In this document: positions 53,508 through 62,086 of the stretch, one piece after another
Layout of the letters: each line of letters begins with the position of its first letter
Position numbering within the stretch: position 1 is the stretch's first letter
Source: an uncultured Methanobrevibacter sp.
GTDB taxonomy: Archaea > Methanobacteriota > Methanobacteria > Methanobacteriales > Methanobacteriaceae
DNA: 64,000 bases
Direction of reading: 5' to 3'
NCBI RefSeq assembly: GCF_937881195.1
Contig: NZ_CALGFC010000025.1
Span: forward strand, 104,280-168,279
Notes under the pieces: generated by a model
The model's database searches: none
The model's input: the letters and a program-made list of their open reading frames with translations, nothing else
Told to the model about the DNA's origin: nothing
Translations under genes and position numbers: made by a program

Positions 53508-56500
53508 GTGTTAGTTATTAGAGAAGCTCCAAGTAACATAAAAAAATTAGTTGAGAAATTTAATGAAAATATTGAATCTTACAAAAGTACATCTTATAAT
53601 GAAACAACAGTAAGGCAAGAATTCATAGATCCATTATTTATAGCATTAGGATGGGATGTTAATAACGAACAAGACACTGCACCACAGTATAGAGATGTTA
53701 TTCTTGAAGATAGTATAAAAGTGGGAGGTAAAACAAAAGCTCCTGATTATAGCTTCACTTTACATGGAAGGAGAATGTTCTTTGTAGAGGCAAAAAAACC
53801 ATCAGTAAATATTGCTAAAGATAAAAATCCTGCTCATCAATTAAGAAGATATGCTTGGAGTGCAAAATTAGCATTATCTGTATTAACTGACTTTGAAGAA
53901 TTAGCAATATATGAATCAAAAACAAGACCTTCAAACAAAGATAATGTTTCAACAGGAAGGGTAGCATTATACAAATACACAGATTATATAGAAAAATGGG
54001 ATGAAATATACAACATACTATCAAAAGAAGCTGTTCTCAAAGGAAGTTTCGATAAATATGCTAAAGGCACAGGTAAAAAAGGAACAAGCGAAGTTGATGA
54101 TGAATTCCTGAAAGAAATAGAAAATTGGAGACTAATATTAGCAAAAAACATAGCACTTAGAAATAAAGAATTATCAGTTGAAGATTTAAACTATGCAGTT
54201 CAACAAACAATAGACAGAATAATATTCCTCAGAATGGCTGAAGACAGAGGAGTAGAACCTTACCAAAAATTATTAAAAATACTTGAAAAACCAGATATTT
54301 ACGCTGAATTTGGAAAATTATGCATAAAAGCAGATGCCAAATACAATTCAGGTTTATTTCATTTTAAAGAAGAGAAAAATATAAGTCAACCTGCTGATAC
54401 TTTTACATTAAAATTAAAAATTGATGATGGTGTTTTTAAAGAAATAATAAAAAATTTATACTATCCATTATCACCATATGAATTCAGTGTTTTATCTCCA
54501 GAGATACTTGGAAATGTTTATGAACAATTTTTAGGGAAAATAATAAGATTAACTCCTTCACATCAAGCTAAAATTGAAGAAAAACCAGAAGTGAAAAAAG
54601 CAGGGGGAGTTTATTACACTCCACAGTACATAGTGGATTATATTGTAGAAAATACAGTTGGGGAATTATGTAAGGGTAAAACACCGAAACAAGTAGCTAA
54701 AATAAGGATTCTGGATCCTGCATGTGGAAGTGGATCATTTTTACTTGGAGCATATAATTATCTTTTAAAATGGCATATTGATTATTATTCAAAGCTAACT
54801 AAACATCCTAAAAATACGATATATCAAGGAAATGGAGGAGAATATTTTTTAACAATACAAAAGAAAAAAGAAATATTATTAAACAATATTTATGGTGTTG
54901 ATATTGATACACAGGCAGTTGAAGTAACTAAACTCAGTTTACTGTTGAAAGTATTGGAGAATGAGAATAAAGATGCTCTTGAACAACAACAAAAATTAAT
55001 ACAAGAAAGAGTGTTGCCTTATCTTGGAGATAATATAAAATGTGGTAATAGTCTCATAGGAACAGATATACTAGAAAATCCTGATTTAACACAGGAAGAG
55101 ATAAAAAAGATAAATCCTTTTGATTGGGAAGAAGAATATCCTACTATAATGGCTAATGGAGGTTTTGATGCAGTAATAGGAAACCCACCATATATTCGTA
55201 TTCAGCTTCTAAAACAAGATAAAAATTCTGTTGATTATTTTAAAAATAATTATGATTCTTCTATTGGTAGTTATGATATTTATAATCTTTTTGTTGAAAA
55301 AGGACTAATTTTAATCAATGAAAATTCAAAACTAGGATATATTTTACCAAATAGGTTTATTCTAGCCAACTATGGAAAAGGACTTCGTGAAATTATTAGT
55401 AAAAATTCTTCATTAGATTGCATTATTAATTTTAAAGATAATCAAATTTTCAAAGGAGCTAGTACATATACTTGTTTATTATTTTTAGAAAAAAATTCTA
55501 AAAAGTTTAAATATGTAGAAATAAATGACTTAAACAACCCTTCTGAAATTTTTAATATAATCTCTAAAAATAATGAATATGATGATGGAAATTTAAGTAT
55601 TGGTTTATTAAATAAAGATATTTACTCGAAACCAGAATGGAGATTTTATATTGGTAAGTCAGCAAAATTAGTTAATAATTTATTGGAAATGCCAATTAAT
55701 TTAGGAGATATAACTGAAAAAATATTTCAGGGATTAGCAACTAGTGCAGATAAAATATATATCGTAGATTCTATAGAAAATAATGATGAATTAATAAAAA
55801 TATATTCGAAACAGACAGAAGACTATCATTTAATTGAAAAAGATATTTTAAGATTATATATTAAAGGTAAAGAGATTAAAAGATATAATTTTAATTATAA
55901 AAATAAATATTTAATTTTCCCATATAAACTATCTAAAGATAGCTTTGATTTAATCAGTCCTGATGAAATGGAACAAAAATACCCAAATGCATGGAAATAT
56001 TTTAGTATTAATGAAAAAACTTTAAAAAATCGCGAAAATGGAAAATTGGATATTAAAAATAAATGGTACGCTTTTACTTATCCTAAAAGTATGTTAGATT
56101 ATCAAAAACCCAAAATCATGACTCCAAATAGTGCTTTCAAATCTTCATTTTCCCTAGATAAAGAAGGTAAATATTATATAACTGCCGGAATTGCGGGCGG
56201 TTATGCATTAAAACTAAAAAATAGGGCCACTTTTAATGAATATTATTTATTAGCAATTTTGAACTCTTCTCTGATGGATTTCATAAATAAAAAAATAGGA
56301 AAATCAATGAGGGGAGGATATTATTCTTTTGAAGGCAGAACAATCAAAGATTATCCTATTGTTGTTATTAGTAGGAATAAGCAAAAAGTATTTATTGATT
56401 TATCAGATAAGATGATTCAGTTGAATAAAGATTTAGCTAATTGTAAAACCCCTCATGATAAAAAATTATTAGAAAAACAAATAAAAACAACCGATGATAA

Positions 56501-56579
56501 AATAAACAAACTAGTTTATGAATTATATGATTTAAGTCCTGAAGATATTGAAATAATTGAAAATTCATTAAAAGAATAA
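53508..56579 (+). CDS. type IIG restriction-modification enzyme (nuclease, adenine methyltransferase, specificity)
   Basis: A 1,023-aa single-chain R-M protein. The N-terminal PD-(D/E)XK nuclease has Asp80 (APDYSF) and Glu94-x-Lys96 (FVEAKKP). A helical connector follows. The gamma-type N6-adenine methyltransferase has motif I (DPACGSGSFLLGAYN, near 402) and motif IV NPPY near 559, with GGVYYTPQYIVDYIV before motif I. The C-terminal TaqI-like specificity region includes KGKEIKRYN and RTIKDYPIVV. It cuts unmodified and methylates self DNA at an unknown site. The start is GTG at 53508. Complete catalytic motifs suggest it is functional. No separate partner gene is needed. Confidence 0.88.
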   Translation: MLVIREAPSNIKKLVEKFNENIESYKSTSYNETTVRQEFIDPLFIALGWDVNNEQDTAPQYRDVILEDSIKVGGKTKAPDYSFTLHGRRMFFVEAKKPSVNIAKDKNPAHQLRRYAWSAKLALSVLTDFEELAIYESKTRPSNKDNVSTGRVALYKYTDYIEKWDEIYNILSKEAVLKGSFDKYAKGTGKKGTSEVDDEFLKEIENWRLILAKNIALRNKELSVEDLNYAVQQTIDRIIFLRMAEDRGVEPYQKLLKILEKPDIYAEFGKLCIKADAKYNSGLFHFKEEKNISQPADTFTLKLKIDDGVFKEIIKNLYYPLSPYEFSVLSPEILGNVYEQFLGKIIRLTPSHQAKIEEKPEVKKAGGVYYTPQYIVDYIVENTVGELCKGKTPKQVAKIRILDPACGSGSFLLGAYNYLLKWHIDYYSKLTKHPKNTIYQGNGGEYFLTIQKKKEILLNNIYGVDIDTQAVEVTKLSLLLKVLENENKDALEQQQKLIQERVLPYLGDNIKCGNSLIGTDILENPDLTQEEIKKINPFDWEEEYPTIMANGGFDAVIGNPPYIRIQLLKQDKNSVDYFKNNYDSSIGSYDIYNLFVEKGLILINENSKLGYILPNRFILANYGKGLREIISKNSSLDCIINFKDNQIFKGASTYTCLLFLEKNSKKFKYVEINDLNNPSEIFNIISKNNEYDDGNLSIGLLNKDIYSKPEWRFYIGKSAKLVNNLLEMPINLGDITEKIFQGLATSADKIYIVDSIENNDELIKIYSKQTEDYHLIEKDILRLYIKGKEIKRYNFNYKNKYLIFPYKLSKDSFDLISPDEMEQKYPNAWKYFSINEKTLKNRENGKLDIKNKWYAFTYPKSMLDYQKPKIMTPNSAFKSSFSLDKEGKYYITAGIAGGYALKLKNRATFNEYYLLAILNSSLMDFINKKIGKSMRGGYYSFEGRTIKDYPIVVISRNKQKVFIDLSDKMIQLNKDLANCKTPHDKKLLEKQIKTTDDKINKLVYELYDLSPEDIEIIENSLKE

Positions 56580-56627
56580 TAAACTCATAAAAAAAATTAT
56601 TAAAATATAAAGTTTAAAGTGATTGAA

Positions 56628-57350
56628 ATGGATAAAAAAAGAGTAATCATAATTGGTATAATAATTGCTATTATAGCTATTGTAGGTAGTATTGCTTATT
56701 TAACATATGTTGCGGATTATACTTATGAAGATGACAGGATAAGTATATCTGTTCCTGCTCAAACAAAATTTACTATTAATGCAACTCATGATGATTATTG
56801 GACTTTTGTTAATTATGAGTCTAATGATAAAAATAATATTAGTATAAAAATATGTAAATTGGACTCTAATCAAAATATTAGCTTTCTAGGAATTCCTTTA
56901 GATGTATTTGGAATGACTAAATCAGCAACTATTCTAGAATTAACTGAAAATCAAAGTTATAAAGCTGTTAATATCACTGAAAATTACACAGTTTATTATA
57001 ATAGTGAAAAAAATAAATATATTGCATTAATATTTGATGCAAATAAGCAGACAATTGTCATAATTTCTTGTGATAATAGTTCTGAACTTATTAATAAGTT
57101 AGCTAGCTCTTTTATATTAAAAACATTCACTACAACTGGATTGAAAATAGTAACCATTGATAATAATTTTACTTCTGCGGACACAAACACCAGTACAAGT
57201 GATAATACTTATAAAAGTGAAAAAAGTGATAAAAGCAAGTACGATCGTTATGTTGAAGATGCTATGAATGATCCTAGGGGTGATGGTACTAAAGATACAG
57301 CTATGTCTGAAGAAGAATTTTATGAATCAGGCCAAGATAAATACTACTAA
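56628..57350 (+). CDS. membrane-anchored extracellular protein
   Basis: A 240-aa protein with an N-terminal anchor (VIIIGIIIAIIAIVGSIAYL) and an extracellular domain of about 150 residues. The domain has a beta-sandwich-like pattern (ISISVPAQTKFTINATHDDYW, YTVYYNSEKNKYIALIFD, KLASSFILKTF). A low-complexity Ser/Thr/Lys stretch and acidic C-terminus follow (DGTKDTAMSEEEFYESG). It starts at ATG 56628; its first 21 bases equal those of the gene at 33702. It lies 48 bases after the restriction-modification gene, so could be co-transcribed. Function unknown; faintly similar in layout to 40363. Confidence 0.65.
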   Translation: MDKKRVIIIGIIIAIIAIVGSIAYLTYVADYTYEDDRISISVPAQTKFTINATHDDYWTFVNYESNDKNNISIKICKLDSNQNISFLGIPLDVFGMTKSATILELTENQSYKAVNITENYTVYYNSEKNKYIALIFDANKQTIVIISCDNSSELINKLASSFILKTFTTTGLKIVTIDNNFTSADTNTSTSDNTYKSEKSDKSKYDRYVEDAMNDPRGDGTKDTAMSEEEFYESGQDKYY

Positions 57351-57428
57351 AATCTTTAACATTTTTAATATTTATCCTCTAACCTCTCTTTTTAAAAATA
57401 GTATTCATTCTTGCTATATTATTGTATG

Positions 57429-57487
57429 ATTAATATAGAAAATTATAATAATAAAAAATGCATATTATTGTATGGATTAAATATTGA
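57429..57487 (+). repeat. leader repeat (copy 2), before the nuclease gene at 57590
   Basis: ATTAATATAGAAAATTATAA continuing TAATAAAAAATGC; matches 42746 and 59765. Followed by a frameshifted winged-helix tail and then the gene. Confidence 0.8.
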
Positions 57488-57517
57488 ATGATGATTTATA
57501 AAAGTAATTTTATCTAA

Positions 57518-57569
57518 TTAACAGATAAAAGGAAAAGAAGTTTTGGAATATATAAAACAGATAGTTTAA
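57518..57569 (+). pseudogene. winged-helix C-terminal remnant with frameshift
   Basis: Reads LTDK, then after one extra A reads GKEVLEYIKQIV and a stop, matching the last helix of the regulator at 52701 (ITDLGKEVLKHI). No start codon, so it is a decayed copy between the leader repeat and the gene at 57590. Confidence 0.55.
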
Positions 57570-57589
57570 AATTTAATAGGAGATTTATC

Positions 57590-58621
57590 ATGGGAATATA
57601 TGATGATCCTTCCCGAAGAACTGAATCAGCATATAACTTTAAAGGTAATCCTGATTATCTTAAAAATAAATTCATTCTTAAATGGTGGAGTGAAAAACAT
57701 AATAACCTAATAAAAAAAGAAATTCTTGAAAAACAATGGATGTTTCCATGGGATATTTCAGATAAAATTGTAAAATTAACTGGGGAAGAAATTATTAACA
57801 AATGGCGAGAAGAAGATCCTATTTGTAGACAATATGCATGGTATAATATTATAATGTATTTTGCTATTTCTAAAGCTGAAGATTTAAATTTAACAAAGTT
57901 AATAAGAACACCACAAATAAAAGAATGTCCTTTATGTAGTGAAAAATTTAGTGAAGACTCTTTACCATATCCTTTAGTTAAAATTCTGGGAATAGACAAT
58001 TTAGATTTTTGTACAATATGTTTAAATAAAAGCATATTTTATGAAGGTCAAAATAATATTTCTAAAAAGAGAATATTAGAATATATCATTGAATTAAAGG
58101 ATATTATAAATAAAATACCTTCACAAAGTGATGGTACAAGATATCCTCCATTATATAGCTTATCTGTTGAAGAAAAAATAATTATTTTGAAACTTTTAAA
58201 AGGAAAACCATCAATTAAAGTAATTAAAAAGAAATTTGGGTCTTGGTTCAATGCTCTTGTAGAATCTGGCATTTTAAATGATGATGCTCAAAAAATGAGT
58301 AGAGGTATAAAATGTTTAGCTGAAGATGGGGATGTTTGTTTATCTTTAGGGGAGAAAACAATTGACGATTTATTATATTCTTTAGGAATCGAACATGAAA
58401 AAGAGCCAAAATATCCAGAAAAAAATTATAGAGCCGACTTTTTAGTTAATAATATATTTATTGAATATTTTGGTTTACAAGGAAATCCAGCTTATGATGA
58501 AAAAACAAAATTAAAAAAGAAAATTTGTAAAAAACATGGCATTAAACTCCTAGAATTGTATTCAAAAGATTTAGAAAACTCTAAAAAACTTGAAAAAAAG
58601 ATTTTAAAAGCAATAAATTAG
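57590..58621 (+). CDS. putative PD-(D/E)XK nuclease with zinc-binding middle domain
   Basis: A 343-aa protein. The middle has a CPLCSEKF...FCTICLNK pattern (about residues 112-148), probably zinc-binding. The C-terminal about 75 residues look like the Vsr/DUF559-type endonuclease fold: YRADFLVNNIFIEYFGLQGN, then K-rich segment YDEKTKLKKKICKKHGIKLLELY. Asp, Glu and Lys in this order suit a PD-(D/E)XK active site. A helix-turn-helix-like piece (KPSIKVIKKKFGSWFNALVE) lies between. It may be a homing or defence nuclease acting on DNA. Catalytic identity is inferred. Preceded by AGGAGA and the leader repeat. Confidence 0.6.
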   Translation: MGIYDDPSRRTESAYNFKGNPDYLKNKFILKWWSEKHNNLIKKEILEKQWMFPWDISDKIVKLTGEEIINKWREEDPICRQYAWYNIIMYFAISKAEDLNLTKLIRTPQIKECPLCSEKFSEDSLPYPLVKILGIDNLDFCTICLNKSIFYEGQNNISKKRILEYIIELKDIINKIPSQSDGTRYPPLYSLSVEEKIIILKLLKGKPSIKVIKKKFGSWFNALVESGILNDDAQKMSRGIKCLAEDGDVCLSLGEKTIDDLLYSLGIEHEKEPKYPEKNYRADFLVNNIFIEYFGLQGNPAYDEKTKLKKKICKKHGIKLLELYSKDLENSKKLEKKILKAIN

Positions 58622-58740
58622 CAATTAACCTATATGCGATCTTATTATAAATAAAAAAGAAATTTTAAAGTATATTGAATAATATATTACTTTTAATGAG
58701 ATAGAATAAGTATAACATAAATAACACTTGCAATAATTAA

Positions 58741-58785
58741 TTAACAGATAAAGGAAAAGGATTTTTAGAGTTATATGCAAACTAA
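58741..58785 (+). pseudogene. winged-helix C-terminal remnant
   Basis: LTDKGKGFLELYAN then stop, following a stop codon directly upstream; the last helix of a regulator related to 52701, without the rest of the gene. Confidence 0.5.
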
Positions 58786-58879
58786 ATTATAATAATGTAT
58801 AAAAAAATATTAATTATTTTAGCATTATAATATTATTAAAAGTTATTAGTTTTGTGTTTTTAAAGATAATTTTTAGTCT

Positions 58880-59689
58880 TTATTTATCTCTACCTAAATT
58901 ATTTATTCTAGATTCTCCTAACTTTGGACTCATATTTTCGCTCCAAACCATTCTACTTAATTTTATTTTCAAGCTTTTATCTTCATTTTTATTTAAAATA
59001 TCTTCATAAGACTTTAGTCCATTTACAGTAATTTTCAATGACCTAATAGTTCCTTCAAATGGATATAGGTCTATTGCATTTTTTCCAAATTTTTTTAAAA
59101 GCCAAATATGTTCTTGTAATTTTCCTTTTTGAATATTGAGTATACTATCTAATAAATCATCATCTAAGAATGTTGAATACATCTTTAATTTTTCGTTTAA
59201 TTCTTCATCTAAATTTTTAAATTCAAAATTTAAATATTCTAACCATGTAATTTTTTTATCTCTACCATTTTTATCTCTACCAATAAATATGGGTGCTTCA
59301 CTTTTTACATCCAAATATTTAACTTGTTCAAAAAAATCGGATGAAAAAAGGCTAGAAATTGTTGCAGTATCTTTAGGCAATTTTTTAGAAGATGCTTTAT
59401 AAATTTTTGATAATATATTTATATATTCTAATATTATTTTATTAAATTGTTTAATAGCTAATTTTTTTTTATTTTTTTTATCTCTTTTTTCTTTTGATTT
59501 TAAAATATAGTCAAAAATAAGAAATATGAATATAGCACCAATAATTTCAGTTGATAAGTTCATCAAAAAATTTTTAATTTCAGTATTATTTGTAAGAAAA
59601 TATACAATACCTAAAATAGATAATGTAATGATAACAATAATTATTATAAATAAATTGGTATTTTTCTTTAAATTCAATTTTTTAAACAT
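58880..59689 (-). CDS. two-TM membrane protein with cytoplasmic domain
   Basis: A 269-aa protein with two N-terminal helices (LFIIIIVIITLSILGIVYFL and STEIIGAIFIFLIFDYIL) followed by the basic KSKEKRDKKNKKK stop and a helical cytoplasmic domain of about 190 residues (LNEKLKMYSTFLDDDLLDS). The layout is common in uncharacterised membrane proteins of mobile regions and resembles that of the protein at 43829. Faces right-hand genes convergently. No catalytic motif seen. Confidence 0.6.
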   Translation of the reverse strand: MFKKLNLKKNTNLFIIIIVIITLSILGIVYFLTNNTEIKNFLMNLSTEIIGAIFIFLIFDYILKSKEKRDKKNKKKLAIKQFNKIILEYINILSKIYKASSKKLPKDTATISSLFSSDFFEQVKYLDVKSEAPIFIGRDKNGRDKKITWLEYLNFEFKNLDEELNEKLKMYSTFLDDDLLDSILNIQKGKLQEHIWLLKKFGKNAIDLYPFEGTIRSLKITVNGLKSYEDILNKNEDKSLKIKLSRMVWSENMSPKLGESRINNLGRDK

Positions 59690-59764
59690 AATTCACTTTT
59701 TGTATATTATCATTTAATAATATTTTTTAATAATCATTACCTCTATATTATATATGGTTGTATG

Positions 59765-59823
59765 ATTAATATAGAAAATTATAATAATAAAAAATACTGA
59801 TAATTGTATATAAATATTATTAA
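59765..59823 (+). repeat. leader repeat (copy 3), before the gene at 59871
   Basis: ATTAATATAGAAAATTATAA continuing TAATAAAAAATAC and TAATTGTATATAA; third copy of the element at 42746 and 57429, 47 bases before a start codon. Confidence 0.8.
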
Positions 59824-59870
59824 GTTAAACAAGGAATTTTATCAAATTAAAATTTAAAAAGGGTTTTCTA

Positions 59871-60581
59871 ATGGTTGATGTGCATATAACAGATAATGAT
59901 AAATATTTTATCAAAAATTATATGAAAAATGAGTATGTGAATGATCTTATTTATGAGAAAGATAATAAACATTATTTAAAAAAATTTAAAGATTGTTCAA
60001 ATGAATTGACGGATGAAGAAATACTTGAAGAAATTTCAATTCTTAGAGCATTATTTTACTTAGATGAAAATAACAGAATCCCTTTTAAAAAAAAGCCAAA
60101 CATAAGAATTGATGGAAAAACAAAAGAATCAAGATCTGCAATATATGTTGAAGGTTTGAGCATTGAAGGTGGATGTAGTGCACTAGATGAAAAATTAAGG
60201 ATTATTATTACTCCTAAACCTAAGTTTAAAGTTAAAAATTTAGAAGATAGAAATATTAGATATATAATGATTCTTTTCAGCGAAATTAATAGCACAAACT
60301 TATTAATAATGCTTCGAAAGATTAAAGAAGCTTTGGATGATTATGATGGAAATAAATATTATAAGTATGTTAATATCACTAAAAATGAATGGATCGACAT
60401 TAAAACAACATTAAATCAGAGTAAATCAAAATCATCTGCTCACAATACTAAAAAAGAAAAATATGGGAAAATTGAAAAAAAAATATTGTCTGACAATGCA
60501 ATTTTAAATTATTTTAGAAGAATTATTAAATATTATATTATTGAAGATAGAGGTTTTAGTGAAATAGAATTTTTAGATTAA
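59871..60581 (+). CDS. unrecognised soluble protein
   Basis: A 236-aa soluble protein with no family I can name. The middle is beta-rich (IRIDGKTKESRSAIYVEGLS, LRIIITPKPKFKVKN, IRYIMILFSEINSTN), the rest helical with a lysine-rich linker (SKSKSSAHNTKKEKYGK). No cysteine pairs, signal peptide or membrane segment. It starts at ATG 59871, preceded by AAGGGT, and follows the third leader repeat. Location and small accessory-type neighbours suggest defence or element cargo. Confidence 0.55.
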   Translation: MVDVHITDNDKYFIKNYMKNEYVNDLIYEKDNKHYLKKFKDCSNELTDEEILEEISILRALFYLDENNRIPFKKKPNIRIDGKTKESRSAIYVEGLSIEGGCSALDEKLRIIITPKPKFKVKNLEDRNIRYIMILFSEINSTNLLIMLRKIKEALDDYDGNKYYKYVNITKNEWIDIKTTLNQSKSKSSAHNTKKEKYGKIEKKILSDNAILNYFRRIIKYYIIEDRGFSEIEFLD

Positions 60582-60640
60582 TTAGGATTATTAATGCCTA
60601 CAAAACAATTTATAAAAAATTAAACAAGGTATTTATCAAA

Positions 60641-60685
60641 TTAGCAGATAAAAAGGAAAAAAAGTTTTAATATATTGAATAAATA
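60641..60685 (+). pseudogene. winged-helix C-terminal remnant (weak)
   Basis: LADKKEKK followed by frameshifted sequence related to the ends at 57518 and 58741. The preceding TAAACAAGG and TTATCAAATTA are also shared with the DNA before 59871. A degraded copy without coding capacity. Confidence 0.4.
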
Positions 60686-60764
60686 TTTTATATAATTATT
60701 ACTTTTCATTATCTAGGATTACTTATAATAATATATTAGAGATATATTTTATTTGGTGATTTCT

Positions 60765-61829
60765 ATGAAAAAAGATATTAGGGAATTTATTTATTTAGAT
60801 ATTGAAAGATTAAAATCTATATTTTCGCAAGTTGAAGAAGGATTACTTGAAAGAGAAACAAAAACAAAGGGAAATGACACACAACTGAGTGGGGAAGTTG
60901 GTACTGGAAAAGTTTTAGAATTTTTAGGATTGGATGCAAAGGGAGCAGTTGATTTATTAATGAAAAATCAGGAAACCGAAACAAGAACTCTTCATGATCA
61001 TATGTACAATTATATTGAAAAAAAGTTAATTGAGGAAGAATTAATTATTAAAATCCATGAATCAGAAGATATAGAAAAATATTGGAAAAAAGGTAAGCTC
61101 AATGAGAAATTAGATGATAAATCATTCATATTAGTAAAAGGTAAAGTAAAAATTGAAGATTACAATAATTTTATTAAAATGACAAAAAATATCAATGAAC
61201 TTCAAACTGCTTTAGGCGTGATAACTTCACCCAATATGCCTCCTTTAGATTATAAAATTAAACAATGGGATGTAATAGAGCAACAAATGGAAATTAATGG
61301 AAAATTATTAAATAAAAGTTATCTTAAGGGGCTACTTTTTGTTTTAGAAAATTTTTATAGGAATAGGATAACTATTAAATCCATGCCTTTTTCAAAAAAT
61401 GTCGATTTAAATTTCATAGGGAACATTAATATAAATTTTTTAAGAGAAAGTATCGAAAGCATAATATTTAAGTATGGTTTGTCTCCTGTTTCTGAATGGT
61501 ACGTTTTTGGGCAAATATCTACAATTTTTCCTGAAAACTATGATCCTGATAATGAGATAAAAGATACAAAATACAAAAGAATTACTAATAATTATGATAA
61601 AATCACTTCGATTACAAATTTATACGAAAATTTTGAAGATATTGAAACTGAAAATATGAAAATTTGGAATAGTTTAGGTTTAACCAAGGATGATTTTTAT
61701 CAAATAAAGTCAAAATCTTTAGAAGTGGCATTTGAAAATGTTTTTAAATCATTTGATGGAGTTTATCGTGAAAATGGAGTAAAATTCCCATCAGTTACTT
61801 TTTCGCCAATTGCAATTTATAGAAATTAA
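60765..61829 (+). CDS. DUF6414-like protein
   Basis: A 354-aa cytoplasmic protein opening MKKDIREFIYLDIERLKSIF, which fits the DUF6414 family (start with FIYLD, then a helix ending in SxxxQ.xEGL). It continues SQVEEGLLERETKTKG and a serine/glycine region. Further on an alpha/beta core (SFILVKGKVKIEDYNNFIKM) and FPSVTFSPIAIYRN end are visible. Family members are found near defence and mobile genes, but function is unknown. The ATG at 60765 is preferred over TTG/GTG just before it. It lies at the right end of the element, next to a tRNA-like sequence. Confidence 0.65.
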   Translation: MKKDIREFIYLDIERLKSIFSQVEEGLLERETKTKGNDTQLSGEVGTGKVLEFLGLDAKGAVDLLMKNQETETRTLHDHMYNYIEKKLIEEELIIKIHESEDIEKYWKKGKLNEKLDDKSFILVKGKVKIEDYNNFIKMTKNINELQTALGVITSPNMPPLDYKIKQWDVIEQQMEINGKLLNKSYLKGLLFVLENFYRNRITIKSMPFSKNVDLNFIGNININFLRESIESIIFKYGLSPVSEWYVFGQISTIFPENYDPDNEIKDTKYKRITNNYDKITSITNLYENFEDIETENMKIWNSLGLTKDDFYQIKSKSLEVAFENVFKSFDGVYRENGVKFPSVTFSPIAIYRN

Positions 61830-61858
61830 AACAACCTTAAATCATCAATATTGAAAAA

Positions 61859-61933
61859 CGGACTTGGCGAGATTTGAACTCGCGCTCTAACGATTAAGAG
61901 TCGTTTGCCTTATCCAAATTAGGCTAAAAGCTC
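61859..61933 (-). tRNA. tRNA-Lys(CTT)-like gene with mismatched acceptor stem, probably decayed
   Basis: On the minus strand a D-arm (GCCT...AGGC), a perfect five-pair anticodon stem (AACGA/TCGTT) with loop CTCTTAA (anticodon CTT, lysine), and a perfect T-stem (GCGAG/CTCGC, loop TTCAAAT) are present. The acceptor 3' strand CAAGTCC-G pairs poorly with the 5' strand GAGCTTT (two mismatches and a wobble). Either the 5' end was replaced or this is a tRNA pseudogene. Its 3' end lies against the right end of the element and shares CGGACTTGG and GATTTGAAC with the fragment at 44936. Confidence 0.5.
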
Positions 61934-61985
61934 TTATATTGTATATTATGTAAAATTAGTATTTTTTAAAATAAAATGTGTTTAA

Positions 61986-62022
61986 CGGGCTTGGTGGGAT
62001 TTGAACCCTCGATCTTTAGATT
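61986..62022 (-). other. tRNA 3' fragment (second remnant)
   Basis: T-loop GGGTTCAAATCC, acceptor strand CCAAGCCCG and a variable arm ATCTAAAGAT on the minus strand, without a 5' half. Related to 44936 and 62813 but more diverged, so it may be a scar of another integration event. Confidence 0.55.
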
Positions 62023-62086
62023 TTTTGAAAAATTTTATATATTCTAAAATGAATATTTAGTGTTTGAATAATTGGAGGTTGTAATT

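Noticed and set aside
53815..54024. Antisense 69-aa hydrophobic frame in the restriction-modification gene
   Set aside because: Reverse of lysine- and aspartate-rich coding sequence yields apparent hydrophobic peptides in AT-rich DNA; no ribosome-binding site.
59136..59402. 88-aa plus-strand frame opposite the gene at 58880
   Set aside because: Serine-rich reverse reading of a helical charged protein; no ribosome-binding site.
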